DNA of 5,559 nt. It comes from Rikenella microfusus. GTDB taxonomy: Bacteria > Bacteroidota > Bacteroidia > Bacteroidales > SZUA-534. The notes beneath the pieces are model-generated. The model searched no databases, was not told the DNA's origin, and saw nothing but the letters and a program-made list of their open reading frames with translations. The position numbers were made by a program, and so were the translations under genes. This document shows positions 5,466 to 5,559 of the stretch, piece after piece. Where the stretch lies: positions 1-5,559 of the forward strand of contig DYQV01000191.1 in NCBI GenBank assembly GCA_020719105.1, in the 5' to 3' direction. The first letter of the stretch is position 1. Each line of letters begins with the position of its first letter.

Positions 5466-5559
5466 AGTTTTTCGAAGTTGATTCAAAATGCTAAGATAGG
5501 TTCAAATGTTCTAAGTAATAGATGGAAAACAATAATGTTGAATTTTAGGTGGTTTTTTG
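5466..5559. other. AT-rich tail without a recognisable gene
   Basis: No coding signal is seen on either strand up to the window end. The only pattern is an imperfect direct repeat, TTCAAAATGCTAAGATAG (5482-5499) and a similar copy at 5501-5521, with start points 19 nt apart. Together with the preceding bases from 5341 it is about 29% GC by hand count, lower than the flanking genes appear to be. It may be the leader of a gene outside the window or inserted DNA. Confidence 0.5.

Overview
The window looks like a chromosomal segment of a Bacteroidota bacterium, probably Bacteroidales or a relative. The evidence is housekeeping proteins with Bacteroidota-like sequence character, little Shine-Dalgarno signal before starts, and several matches to the Bacteroidota promoter -7 box (TAnnTTTG) exactly where promoters are expected. 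No integrase, transposase, CRISPR array, tRNA or rRNA is visible.

Layout. Positions 1-2486 run on the + strand: the last codons of an upstream gene, a GT-B glycosyltransferase with a GTG start, and 8 bp later a cytoplasmic family 1 beta-glucosidase. The last two are probably co-transcribed. Positions 2487-2723 are a convergent intergenic region rich in inverted repeats; its folding favours RNA from the - strand and ends in a terminator-like hairpin. Positions 2724-5289 run on the - strand: a RhlE-type DEAD-box RNA helicase with its own promoter, a leader of about 150 nt and a 12-codon upstream ORF, then purN and rnhA, which are probably transcribed together as rnhA-purN.

At the right end, the rnhA promoter overlaps a divergent + strand promoter. 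The 219 bp beyond that second promoter (5341-5559) are only about 29% GC by hand count and hold no convincing gene. They do contain a long stem-loop followed by a T run. This makes a promoter-to-terminator unit of about 115 nt, a candidate small RNA or attenuated leader.

Most coding content is ordinary: RNA remodelling, RNA:DNA hybrid removal, purine synthesis and sugar metabolism. No recognisable new multi-gene system is present. The material worth a second look is non-coding: the structured 3' region of the helicase gene, the helicase leader with its stop-start overlapping ORF, the near-leaderless rnhA promoter, and the orphan promoter/stem-loop at the right edge.
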